Positions 19,700-31,067 of a DNA stretch of 64,000 nt are shown in pieces. Below the pieces are notes generated by a model that saw only the letters and a program-made list of their open reading frames with translations, did not search any database and was not told the DNA's origin. Origin of the DNA: Spisula solida (taxonomy: Eukaryota > Mollusca > Bivalvia > Venerida > Mactridae); contig OX365950.1 of assembly GCA_947247005.1 (NCBI GenBank), forward strand, positions 6,088,720 to 6,152,719, written 5' to 3'. How positions within the stretch are numbered: position 1 is the first letter of the stretch; every line of letters begins with the position of its first letter. A program made the position numbers and the translations under genes.

Positions 19700-21240
19700 G
19701 CTCTGAAAAACGTTTAAGCCTCCAGTGGCATTTGTCGCTGTCCGTACCAAGACGGAAGCCCCTTAGTCAACCTTCCACTTTGAATGTATTGTCCACTTTA
19801 TAGTATACATAGAAAAAGTACAAACATTTTTAATGTTTTGCCACTGTGCCTTTTTTGAAACTTTATTAATTTTGTTTGTGCCATTCTGCAAATTCGTGGT
19901 CCAGCACAAGGCTGCTTCGATCGTATCTTTCAAAATTGCATGTAACTCTGTATCTGTTGGAGATTGTCCTTCTGGTGTGTGTAATGTCCGGTTTTAATTT
20001 CTTACCATCCGGATCGTGTTCCGTTTTAGTGTGACTGACTGAAGCAACATACTTTCGGAATGGGATGCCCGGTTTTGTATTACATGTTCTTGTGCTAGTT
20101 TTTTATGTTGGGCATGGTTTGCGCCTTTTCGAGTTACGTTGTATTTTGTCTGTGCCTTTCCTTTCGTGTCCCGCTGTTTCTGTTGGGCGTTTCTACTTCC
20201 AGTAGTTTCGTATTCGTATTTTGTTTAATTATTAATATATGGACTTGTATCTGGATTTGAACGCCAATTCCGTTCATAGTGGAGTTTTTCAGTCTTAAAT
20301 AATCAACAATATGTCATAATTTCTCAGTATTCTATTTTTGACCGGTGCCAAAACTTCTGTGGAGCTAGGAGTTATTTTATACGCATTTGTTGGTTGTCTT
20401 CTAACTATTTCGTTTCCTACCCGGTTCGTTCATGGCTTGATGTACAGCTGTGGAGTTATGGATGTAGTTTTCTGCTGCTGTTATTTTTAGTTCCTTGTGC
20501 CCTATCGTTCACTGTGGTCATGGTTGTTCAGTGCGTCATATCTCGACTTGTTCAATTACGTCATTTTATTTACAAGTATTCTACTAACATAGTTTACTTA
20601 ATTGACTGGAGTGTCCACTGTGGTCTTGTGGCGTGGTTATTCATTATTATTCAGGGTATATCTCGACTTGTTGAGACTAGGGCATTCAGCTGGGACATTT
20701 TACGTATTGAAACTATGTCATCCGGCTGGGGCTTTCAGCTTTTTTATTGCTGACACTAGGTCATTCAGCTCAAACCATGCCTTTCAGCGTTTTAATACTG
20801 TTATTTAACTTTTGGGGCTTAAAGCAGCTTGTATTTCAGCAGTTTTACATTCCGCCTTTTGTTTGCTCAAACTATTCCATTTAGCTTTTTAACAACTGGG
20901 ACTAGGGCGGATCAGTTTTCTTGTTCGGCAGTGCGTTGGGCACTTCTACTTTTAAGGATTTCTGACAGCAAAAACAAGACATTTTAGTCGTTTTACAGTG
21001 GGAACGGTGTCATTCAGCTAGGACATTCAGTCTTTTGGTTGCTTAAACTAATAATTCATAATACTTTTCGACAGCTTGGACTTGAGCGGATCTTTACTGG
21101 TTTAGTTTGGCATTGTGCATGTGTGTTTTATGTTTTCTGTGCTCGGTTGGTTCAGTTGGGCATTGTGTCCTGTGTGTTTTTAATGTTTTCTGTGCTCGGC
21201 TGGTTAAGTTGAGCGCTGCCTTCCCTGTCTAAATTAATAT
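19700..21240 (+). repeat. Longest copy of the CTGCCTTCCCTGTC dispersed family
   Basis: It ends in TGTTTTCTGTGCTCGGCTGG, AAGTTGAGCGCTGCCTTCCC and TGTCTAAATTAATATTATC, like the other copies. Its left part (19890-20075: TTCGTGGTCCAGCACAAGGC, GACTGACTGAAGCAACATAC) matches 53760-53930. The middle has degenerate reiterations of GACTAGGGCATTCAGCT (near 20675, 20750, 21015). The open frame at 20394-20753 lies within it and has no domain. Confidence 0.65.
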
Positions 21241-21287
21241 TATCTTTTAGAATACTGCTGTAGTATTTAGGGAAACTGTAACAATGA

Positions 21288-22045
21288 GCTTTGTGAAGAT
21301 ATGTACAAGAGAATTCCAAAAACGGGCTGCTCGAATTATTTTAGATGCAGATTTTGACGCACCATCTGGTAAGTTGTTTTTGAACCTGAATTGGATGAAA
21401 TCTTCTGATAGAGTTTAATTACAAAAAAGCCATACTAGTCTACTAATCTCTAAATGCTTATCTCGGATCTCCCGAATGATATGGAGCAACGATTTACATA
21501 TCAGTAAATCATGTAAACAGTTCATTGAGATCTGGAGCAAAATTATGGAACTCACTTCCGCACGATATAGTAAGAACATTTGCAAGTGCAAACATATTTA
21601 AAAGGAATTACTTAAAGTGGTGGTTCTCTGCAGAGGTACCTTTATCATTCATAAAGAGTAAACAAAACAACTTTATTTATAAAGTATAGATTCTAAGATA
21701 ACATAAATTTTATAAAAGACTTTTTTTACTCTCTCAATGATACAGTTACCTGTGGTTCTCTGGTGGTCAAAACACTTCTCTCAATGAATTGATACATCAG
21801 TAATTTGGACTTTAAATAATTTGTATATTGTATTTGTTATTAACTGTATATTGTCTGTGAGTATATTTCTTCTCCTCAGTTCCAGGTGTTGTGCTAACTT
21901 TCTTTCAGCTGTGTACATAATATACTTATGTCGCTTTGTCTTTATGTGCATTTATTAACTGTACATACATGTATATGTAAATGCATAATGAAGCTCACAG
22001 GGAAGACTCGGTATATACCCGACTGTGTTGCCTCATTAAATAGTC
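21288..22045 (+). pseudogene. 5'-truncated LINE: end of reverse transcriptase and 3' UTR
   Basis: Translation at 21297-21415 gives EFQKRAARIILDADFDAPSG followed by KLFLNLNWMKSSDRV and a stop. Shifted frames downstream include SLRSGAKLWNSLPHDIVRTF. This is the typical C-terminal part of a CR1/Nimb/jockey-like non-LTR reverse transcriptase protein. Frame breaks and lack of the upstream catalytic domain show a dead 5'-truncated copy. The likely 3' end is near GCCTCATTAAATAG. Confidence 0.75.
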
Positions 22046-23676
22046 TTTATCATAGTTATCATTGTTACGCATTATATATCAACCTGAGAGGTTCTTCATA
22101 TTGATAATTCCTTAAGATATCCTTAACATTTGCATTAATATCGAACAATAGAGCAATTAGCTGAAAAGTGTGTTGCTTCAATCTTCGTTTTTGTAAGTTA
22201 CAAAACAAAATAAATGAATACAAATAAAAACAGACATTAAGCACAGTTTCAGCTTTCATAAAAACCCAACGCTAGTGCTGGTTGGACTAGAACTGTGTAA
22301 GTTTTATTTATCACAAAATTGTCAATTTTAATGAATATAAGTCACACGAGTGATAGTTTGTAGGCAATAGAGGCAGTTGCTCTCTCTGTTATCTATGGTA
22401 GCGCTAACCAGTTTCCGAACAAACGACTTTTGGTAGTATTTACATTTTTTGCCAAGAAGAGCTAATGGCAATGACTACCATATGCCTCTGCTTATTTCTA
22501 TTTTGACATTGCAGTACTATTTTTGTGCAGCGATAGACTGTCATCTGTAAGATCCGGCTTTGACGGATTATGCTTATGTTATCAGGTACGTTCTGCCGTG
22601 TACAATTGAGTACTGCCAATGACTTGCCCTCCACATGATGCGAAAGTGTCAGTTGCTTGCAAAACAGACATTTCAATTTTGGACTGAGTACTCCTTTATC
22701 AACAAAATTAGCAATACAAATTATATTGGTCATCTAGGTGTTTTAGATACGGCCAAGTTTGTGTATTTTTTAGCAGTCATTTTCAGAAATTTTGACAATT
22801 CCTGTCTTGTAAAAAACTTGTGATTTTTGTATCAATACCAAAAGTGTATAGAAATGTTTGAATAATACATGTTTGTACAGTTAAACCCATGGAAATGATT
22901 GCAATTCGAAACAATATCGATTTTAATACAAGAATGAATTCTTTGCGAAATATCGGGATTTTTGGTCATTTTCTTCAAAAGTGATGTTGCAAAACAGCAC
23001 ATGGCCCATTAAATAGTACTGCGACACACCTTTTGTATTTCATATATTGCTTCAGCACATATCAAACTATGTTTGTACACCTTTTTTTTGGCATCATCAA
23101 TGGATAAAATTTACTCGATGAAACGTCCTTATTTGGTTTAAATCACCCACACCTTACATAGGAAGACAGAAGCAAATAATACTATATAAAAAATATGTCT
23201 CAGTTTAATAAAATCTTTTTTCACTTTTATTTTGGACACGACAGTAATGCATCAAAGCTGAAGTTCAGTGTTTGGCTACGTTCAGTAATTCAATATTTAG
23301 GAAATTTGGAAAATATTTGTTAATTACTTAGGTAATCTACGTTTTCATTTTAGACAAATGAGACAAAGTGGGACCAAATTGTCTGATCTTGTGGTGAGAT
23401 ACGATATCTTGTTACAGTTATGTACATATACTTTATGAACATTGTAAGTACGAATACTATACTGTCGTATATTCAAATCCTGTACGCATTTATTACATGC
23501 AAATGAAATCAAACAATATGTCGCAGAATAAGTTTTATTGTTTAAATTATAAAGACATCGACGTGGTTCAGCATTAAAACTAGTTTTAGAATTATACTCA
23601 GGGTAGATACATGTACCAAATATACACAGGAATGCAAGATACAGGTAATGCATGTATTCATTTTTAACAGCAATAG
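22046..23676. other. Intergenic, nothing recognised
   Basis: AT-rich sequence with a few short open frames on both strands. No protein domain, RNA gene or clear terminal repeat seen. Confidence 0.5.
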
Positions 23677-24031
23677 AGAGGTTGCGATGCGAGCGTGTAC
23701 GACTACGTGTACGTGTAGTTACCCGTACATGTATACGTACGCGTTGCAGTTAAAATTGGCTTGCGAAAGACAACGCGTGCGTGTAACATCACATGGTGTA
23801 GCATGCTTTCTTCGTGAATCGATAATGAGTGTTTATATAAACTCAATGAAATCACGGGCGATGAATTATTGGGTTTCCCGTGCATGCCCATACCTGTGTG
23901 ACATAGTACACACCATATTTTCGTCTGTCACACGTCGGTTACTTGTAGAGACTACACATACCTGGATGGCGAAAGACTCAAAAGTAGTAATCACGTACAC
24001 GTACACGTTACACGTCGACTTTCGCAACCTC
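23677..24031. mobile_element. MITE with GAGGTTGCGA ends
   Basis: The left end GAGGTTGCGATGCGAGCGTG and TACGTGTACGTGTAGTTAC is matched inversely by GTAATCACGTACACGTACAC and TCGACTTTCGCAACCTC on the right. Alternating ACGTGTACGTGTAC is itself palindromic. A 209-codon open frame spans it by chance. Confidence 0.7.
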
Positions 24032-24457
24032 CCTAATGTCAACCAAACGGTTCACAGAACAGCACAGAAAATGGTTTATTTACCTACGAGTACACAGTAC
24101 ATAATCAATATTTACAATCATATGTACATAATAGTAACAGTCATCTTTGGATCAACAGTTGTACGCCAAGCCGTCAAGTTTTCAATATTGTGTTTTACTT
24201 ACAGCGAATGTAACACTAACATTCACCTTTCCAGTCCAATACGAATTACGCGATGGTTCCTTTCAAACTTTAATTAGTAAATGTAACACACACATTGTAT
24301 ATACAAAATCACATTCAAGCCGTCATGTCAAGACGAGTGTCACATTTTTACGTACGTTTGTACTCCAAAGTCTCATATAAGTTATGTAATAATTATTGTT
24401 GCTATTATACGTGCAGAAATCAATAAACGGCATACTTTCAAGTACATGTGCTACTTT

Positions 24458-25160
24458 TTAAATGTTTAAATCAAGTACTAGTACTTTGATGTCGTCACAG
24501 TTATCAAGGGCAACAAACAGTCGTTGTGATCTTTTGTCAAAGTATAAACAATAAGGCCCGCCATTCACATTCTTCATTTCTACGAAAGAATGTTTATCCT
24601 GGTACGTTTGTAAAAACATATCCAGTGATGTATTCTCCAATACATAGTTGGTCGGAACCTATCAGACAAAATGGCAATTCAGTATCGCAAAAATTTCGAA
24701 ACCGATGTTTGACATCGCCATCAGTACCTCGAACTTGAACACCATTATGGAAGTCAGAAATATACATCGTGGTATTGTAGCCATCATTGACCACTGAAAT
24801 GAATACCGGAAGTTCGTCATAGAAACAGGCAGTAGTTCTCCAGTACAGTAATAAACTTTCGCGTGACCAGGACCTTCCTTGCGTTCAGGAGTTTGTGATC
24901 CACCACAGCAAACATACAACAAACCATCACAATGTGCCGAACCTCGACAGCGATCTCCAACAGAGAAACTATTGTCCAAGGTAACCTTCCCGGTGAGTGA
25001 TACAAATTGTATCTTCTTCCGATTGATTATACACACGGCTATGCGAGTCTTGTCAACGAGACAGATACCAGAAGGATTATCAGGTAAGTTGATCAGGGTA
25101 GATACATCGTTGGAGACAGTGTCTAATTTCTTCAGGTTCTTGTTATTGAAAACTCCCTGT
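24458..25160 (-). pseudogene. TRIM-family propeller fragment, frameshifted and 5'-truncated
   Basis: Three consecutive minus-strand frames together match the C-terminal ~230 residues of the TRIM-family gene at 11904-13251. Shared runs include STLINLPDNPSGICLVDKTR, KKIQFVSLTGKVTL, VGDRCRGSAHCDGLLYVCCG, LPFCLIGSDQLCIGEY and LYFDKRSQRLFVAL. The frame changes near 24830 and again near 24600-24630. Upstream of about 25160 the likeness stops, with no coiled coil or B-box. It is best read as a decayed partial duplicate. Sequencing error is unlikely to explain two shifts plus the truncation. Confidence 0.82.
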
Positions 25161-28100
25161 CGAGGTTGGCAGTCTGGGCCTTGCCGGGCAGTCATTCTGG
25201 AGAGTATACAACGTACTCGGCATACCAGGGATAACGAAGAGACGGACAGTAGCAGACGTCTGTCGGCAAGCAGAAGCAGCCTCTCAACGGTTATGACAGA
25301 AGAGAGAACAGCAATGGACAGCTAGCTAGGTTCTAGCCGAGATCTGATCAACCTCGACTGATGCACCTCTGGAGGATGTCGTGGACAGCAACGAAACGTC
25401 CAGTGATAGAGAATCGACCTGATGAGGAACCTAGCTACAGCGGATGTATACACCCGTTGTTTAAAGGTAATTACTTGATTTATTCAATGTGGTTTAAACT
25501 TCCGAATAATGGGAGGTAATTCATACTGATAATCAGCTGATTACAATAACAGTTACCTATGGTGAGGATACACACTTTGGTAAATCGCGCCGTAGGCGGG
25601 ACCAACATCGGCAGGAGTAATTCAAGTGTCTTTTGTTATAAGCATTGTTACTAATCGGTCGGCGTCCACACGATGCCTAGATATCGGGTACAAGTCGGAT
25701 ACACGGACATCGTCCGGCGTCTTGGCGCTTGTTGATCCAAGTATAAGACGGGTTTCATTCCCGCGCTAAAAAGGTTATGTTCGTCCCAGTGATGTTGGCT
25801 ATGGTCATGTATGAACTCCACATGTCGATAAGTTGCCAGTTGCATGAGGAATAGCAAGTACACTGGCTTATCATTGATACCAGGACAACTGGATAGATCA
25901 TTTATAACTGTATTTTATCACTGTTGATGTTCCCGATTTTGAAAATAATTGTTGATTTGACCTGATTCAGCTTCCTTTACGTTACTGACTTGCAGCTCTA
26001 AGTTAACTTCATAGAGATCCATTAGGTAAACATTGCAAAAATGAACCTAACAGAAAATCTAAACATCACACGTGAATGTCATAGGAGAGTTGACCTCATC
26101 CTTTGAAGTTTGGGACTTATTTTTTTTACAAAATCAGGTCTAATTAGGGGACCAATAAGTTTTATGATACTTCTTACCTCAAAACGTGTTAGTACCTAGG
26201 CTAACGGAATCCCACATGTGCTTTTAGTGGTATTATTACAATTAGTTTCTGTTTGGCGAATTAACGTTCAAAGCCTTCCTTCAAAATGTCCATTGTCGCC
26301 ATATCCTTTGCCCAACTGCAAAGGTATATATGAGCAGAACAGCACATTCAAGGCTTCTATAGTTTACAGTTAAATTCGGATATGTCTATTGTAATGAATG
26401 AACATGCATTCCACACGTTTTTCCCTTTTAAAGACGGCCTTGGGCATAGTTTCGCCAAATCATAAAGTAAATTTAGAACAAAATCTTTTTAATTTGCTAA
26501 CGAAGGACTATAAATAAAGATATATACGACGGGGGTTGGGGTCAATGCACTTAACATGCCTAAAATTGGACCTGCTTTCGTAAAAAACCTTTTCGTCTAC
26601 ATGTTCTTTCACTTTTTCGTTGATTTGAATGCTGAGTTAATAATGTCCTGAGACCATGAGCATTTCAAGATGTGAGTTTCTTGTTCAATATCCAAATTGG
26701 TTCCACGACTAATACAATATACACTAAAGTCTCTGCGAGCCAAACTTGCCCCGTTAGGTATTCGAAGGCAAGTTCGGCCATCTTGTCTGACAACTGTGAG
26801 CTAAAGATAACTCCCATCAATACATAGCAACACTATGGGAAGTAATGGAGCTGGTCCCGCCTCATTATGCCTTACCTAAATATAATTTTTTTCTGAGACC
26901 AAACAAGATGAACTGTATGTAAAAAAACGGGCGGCACTAGCACTGGTTTACTCTATGTTAAAAACGGGAGCACAATGAAAACAAACATACAATGGAACTT
27001 GTGTACAAGGCCACACATGAACACAAACTATACAAACTAGACACTTTTACCAAAATCGAAGCATATATTTGGTCTATATAGTATATCTTTGAAAATTGAA
27101 AAATATGTCACCATTAATAATGAGACCCAACGCCTTTGATCATGACGTCATTACATACCATATGATCTGTAGCAAAATAAAAAATAATCTAGTCGGCAGT
27201 CAGACAAGTGCCATCACACGGAGCTATTTTACATGTCAGAGAACATAGTTTTTCACTGACCTTTCTGTCAGTTTTATCATTGAGAAGTGACGGCCTAATC
27301 AATTAGAAGAGTAAGTGAAAGATTGACAGACAGTTGTATTGTTTTTCAACTCACAACGGAATCAGTTTTCACACACCAAGAGGTCACAAGTAGCAATACT
27401 TTGTTATCTGAGGCTGAATGCTAAAGTGTATTAAGTTGCTGCAAATAACACTCGGAAGTATCTTTGGTTGCTGTCATATCGGCATGCTCGTAGCTCAGAG
27501 AGAACTATAAGAACGAGTCCCTGACCTTAAGGTTAGGAACAACCAAATATATGTGTTCTTTATTTCAGTGTAAAGTGACAATGGCCGGCCTTAAATTTCA
27601 ACAAGTTTAGTCTATGGCTACCTGGCACACATATATCATATTGAAGAAATATATTTAAGATTAAAAATAATACAATAAAAAGGGGGGTCATGTATCTTCT
27701 AAGAAAACTTTTCTCATCAAAGATAGAGAATATTTTTGGCTACGGCTGCTTTATGAAATATTTGGTGCAAATACGCAATTTTAACCACTCTCGATATCGC
27801 CCACTGAGTATTTCTTTCCCCCGCTAAGTTACCTTTCAACATGCTTTGTTAATTATGTAATTCAAACGTGATCGAACTGTAACATCAACAAACTACAGCG
27901 TAAACATCAGTAAGGTATTTGGTTCGTTTTTCGATTTGTTTTCATCAAATGCGAACAAATGTCAGGCACTTTAAGTAATAGTAGTGTTAATTCTATAGGG
28001 TATGTATTCCCTATAGAATTTTTTATGTAAAAAAGTTATTTTTAAGGTCAGTGTGGTTGTTTATGGGTTATACAGGCAACTATACCAAAATTACGCGAAT

Positions 28101-28948
28101 ATTTGACAATTTTATTTTATTTTTGCAATACACCAATATGTGAGACAGTCCCTTTAATACAGATACGATATCAGCGACTTAATTATGCTAATAGAATGTC
28201 GAGGATTACGTGCAAGAGGGACTTTAAACGCCTCGCTATAGCAACGTCTTTTGGTTGTTGAACAGAAGTTGTTTCTCTGGAGAGATAAATTAGAAGTAAA
28301 TGGTAACTTCAGGGTTACAGTAATGTCAAAGTTGCTAATGGTAGGTTGTTGTGCAATGGAGGGCCGCTCTGCAGAGGTTGAACATCGATTTAAGGACAAT
28401 AATGTCGTATCTTGCTCAGTGACTTACGGAAGTTTTGCCTCATGTTCCGGATAAATGATTCGATACGATAACTTATAGTGTGTTTTTTAAATGCAGTGAG
28501 TTAATGAATGCTCCATTTGCAGTTCCGGATCCAATTTAACACTACGATTTATATTGTGGTCTAAAGCGCAGTGAATTACGGTATTTTTACTTTTAGTTCC
28601 GGATACAATGTTACAATATAGTGTATTGTGGTATTTACGTACAAGTAAGTTACAGTAGATCGGTCACTGATTCAACACGTGAATTAATTGAATGAATACC
28701 GACTTGTTACAATACGATTGCTTGTTTATGGGGTCTATGTACAAACGATTGTTTTCCATACAATGACCTCGGTGAGCCGTTCACACTTCTCTGACAGTAA
28801 TTATCGTCCCTTGAGGGGCGGCCAATATTCATTACTTACATTTACTAGTAGATACACTTTCATCACTTCTTGTTTTCATTTACCTTTCCGGGAAATACGG
28901 GTTTTATATACAGTCATACTTGTCTAAAAGACCGCCTGCAAACAAACA
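25161..28948. other. Intergenic; no gene recognised
   Basis: 25161-25460 is GC-richer than its surroundings (for example GGACAGCAACGAAACGTCCA) and may be the edge of an unrecognised mobile element that cuts off the TRIM fragment. A 12-bp-stem hairpin (AATTCTATAGGG...CCCTATAGAATT) lies at 27989-28020. The remainder is AT-rich with only short, domain-free open frames. Confidence 0.5.
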
Positions 28949-28952
28949 CCAC

Positions 28953-29126
28953 TGTATCGGTTGTTTGATGCATAAAGGGAGGTAATTGGATAATTATGCA
29001 CGAAGTAAACCTTGTAGGGTGTCATTAGAGTAGAATTGCATATATAAGGCCAACTAATCACCCTTAGTGGTGAGCTAGCTTTTCACTTACGGGAAATGTT
29101 GGTGTCTGTCCGTCCGGCACGTTACA
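28953..29126 (+). repeat. Left LTR, 174 bp
   Basis: Begins TGTATCGGTTGTTTGATGCA and ends GTCCGTCCGGCACGTTACA. TATATAAGG, a TATA-like word, lies within it (about 29040), as expected for an LTR promoter. Confidence 0.88.
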
Positions 29127-29211
29127 AATGGTGACAGCGGTGGGATGAAGTCAACTGCAAGACCGGAGTTGCCTTACCCACGTGTTTCCCATTTCTCGGA
29201 GGGGGAAGTAA

Positions 29212-29385
29212 TGCAACGGTTGTTGGGTGCATAATGGGAGGTAATTGGATAATTATGCACAAAGTAAACCTTGAAGATTGTCATTAGAGTAAAATGGCAT
29301 ATATAGGGCCAACAAATCACCCTTAGTGGTGAGCTAGCTTTTCACTGACGGGATATGTTGGTGTCTGTCCGTCCGGCACGTTACA
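29212..29385 (+). repeat. Right LTR, 174 bp
   Basis: Begins TGCAACGGTTGTTGGGTGCA and ends GTCCGTCCGGCACGTTACA. Same length as the left LTR; the differences are scattered substitutions, indicating some age since insertion. Confidence 0.88.
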
Positions 29386-29464
29386 CCACTATATAGCAAA
29401 ACCTGTCTGCAAAGACCACCATTTTAAATGTAACTGCACATTACATATTACGTGTGGTGTTCAT

Positions 29465-29515
29465 GTCATATTTCAGCTGAAAGCTGACTGGCAAATAAAG
29501 GCTATTCTTGGCAGA
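29465..29515 (+). mobile_element. SINE 3' tail fragment
   Basis: TTTCAGCTGAAAGCTGACTG and GCAAATAAAGGCTATTC match the body of the SINEs at 2203-2351 and 46995-47122. The tRNA head is missing. Confidence 0.7.
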
Positions 29516-30945
29516 AAGAAATATCAAATAACAGTGATTTAAATAAATAAATTTGTATGACATTGGCAAATTATATAGAGGATTTTTGTGTAAGATCAAA
29601 TTTTATTTCAACGAGAAATCACAGAAAAATGGATACTCGAACATTATTTACATAGAGTAAGTAAATGCAGGAAAATGATGAAAAATGAAACAAAACTATT
29701 TTTGTTGGACATGTCACATAATGGATGATTGGGTGTCCGGCTTGTGACATATCAAAGTTTATTATTTGCTTTCAATGGATTATTTAGATTTTTCAGTAAA
29801 AAATGTAGAGTTATCAGCAGCCTTGGGTACTTTGACCGGTCGCACACGAATGGCGTCAATGACGTCGTGTTCGTAAACAGCTATACTTTTTTTAAACTAA
29901 AAGTTGGATCAATTGTAGCACAACAAGACAGGTTGACTATTTTCTTTCCTAGGAACGTTACCGTCACCGTTATTACGTATTAGATGACGTCAAACGTAAC
30001 GTCATCGATCAGCTATGTTTAAACGTTTAATCTAAAACAGTAAGTTCACTATAAATGAAGAAGGTGAATCTCACATGTTATGTTAGAATATCTTATATGA
30101 ATACTTCTGACAGATTATTCCCTATACTCGCCTAATATTTAAAATGTTTGTTTAGCCATTTCCTCCTAGTTTGTGACAGAGCTGTATATTTTCGCCGTTT
30201 GATGCTTTGACTAATAGCCTGTTAACGTGTATTTAACGTCGGGTACTATGCTCGTTAGTGTCATATAAATAAAACGCATTTATGTTTTTAACCACGGCTA
30301 TTCAATGCTTTGACGTCATGTACCGTTAGATGAACACGGACGAAATTTGACGACATGTGGCAACATAGCGCGACACCTTATATATAACACTGAATTAATT
30401 AAATACGAATTATATAGCAGAAGTATATATTTAACACGTAGAAATCTACATTAAATACGTGCAAACGAATATGATTGTTTTATTATTCAAATACGGAAAC
30501 TTTAAAAAAAATACAGCGTTTGTCTCATTTCTTTTCGATCATCCCACGTATTAAAACTTATAAAATATTCCACCATTAAAGTAAGACCATTACTTTTCTA
30601 TTCCCTGGGTTGGACTTTACATATAGGTTTGACCGTACCTAGGGAACTATACATATTTGAGTTATTGGGTTAATTATATATATTACTTGATTCTAGATAA
30701 TGTTTCCCCATCAGTGAATAAGTATGCCACACATTTGTTATTTATAATAACAAACACGAGTAACATCAGAGCCACTCTGATTATTAGTAATAACAACATC
30801 TTGTACCAGTGATATAACTATAGCGATATAGTGGGTACTCGCGATACGCTTCATTACTATCATAGTCGCCTAACAAACTAATTGTTTTACAGTAACAGTA
30901 ATAGCATCTCTATGCATTATCGGAACTAAGACATTGACTGTCAAA
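29516..30945. other. Upstream region of the Cys-loop receptor gene
   Basis: AT-rich, no coding sequence recognised. Several ACGTCA/TGACGTC words occur near 29850-30005 and could bind CREB-type factors, but the same words also occur in repeats elsewhere in the window. The transcription start cannot be placed. Confidence 0.35.
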
Positions 30946-31067
30946 ATGAAGTGTTATACGATTTGGATTAATTTTGTTCTGTGTTTATTAGTCTTAAATT
31001 TTGTAGTGAGTTCAGTTAATTCTCAAGATAACGAAACAACGTACCATACAAATGATCAAAATGTCAG
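30946..31067 (+). CDS. Receptor exon 1: start codon and signal peptide
   Basis: The ATG at 30946 follows TCAAA; the exon encodes MKCYTIWINFVLCLLVLNFV and about 20 polar residues, then donor AG|GTAAGT. The two leftover bases (AG) make Arg with the G of exon 2. Confidence 0.85.

Larger units (their letters stand above)
28953..29385 (+). mobile_element. Terminal-repeat retrotransposon in miniature (433 bp), complete
   Basis: Two direct repeats of exactly 174 bp (28953-29126 and 29212-29385) begin TG and end CA and differ at only a few positions. Between them are 85 bp. Directly after the left repeat is TGGTGACAGCGGTGGGA, which starts with the complement of a tRNA CCA end and resembles a tRNA-Leu primer site. 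Just before the right repeat is the purine run GGAGGGGGAAG, a polypurine tract. CCAC stands on both sides (28949-28952, 29386-29389). There is no coding capacity, so it would have moved with help from an autonomous LTR element. Confidence 0.9.

Noticed and set aside
20394..20753. 119-codon hydrophobic open frame
   Set aside because: It lies inside a dispersed repeat whose other copies do not keep the frame.
23648..24277. 209-codon open frame
   Set aside because: It runs across a MITE and has no domain; composition follows the ACGTGTAC repeats.
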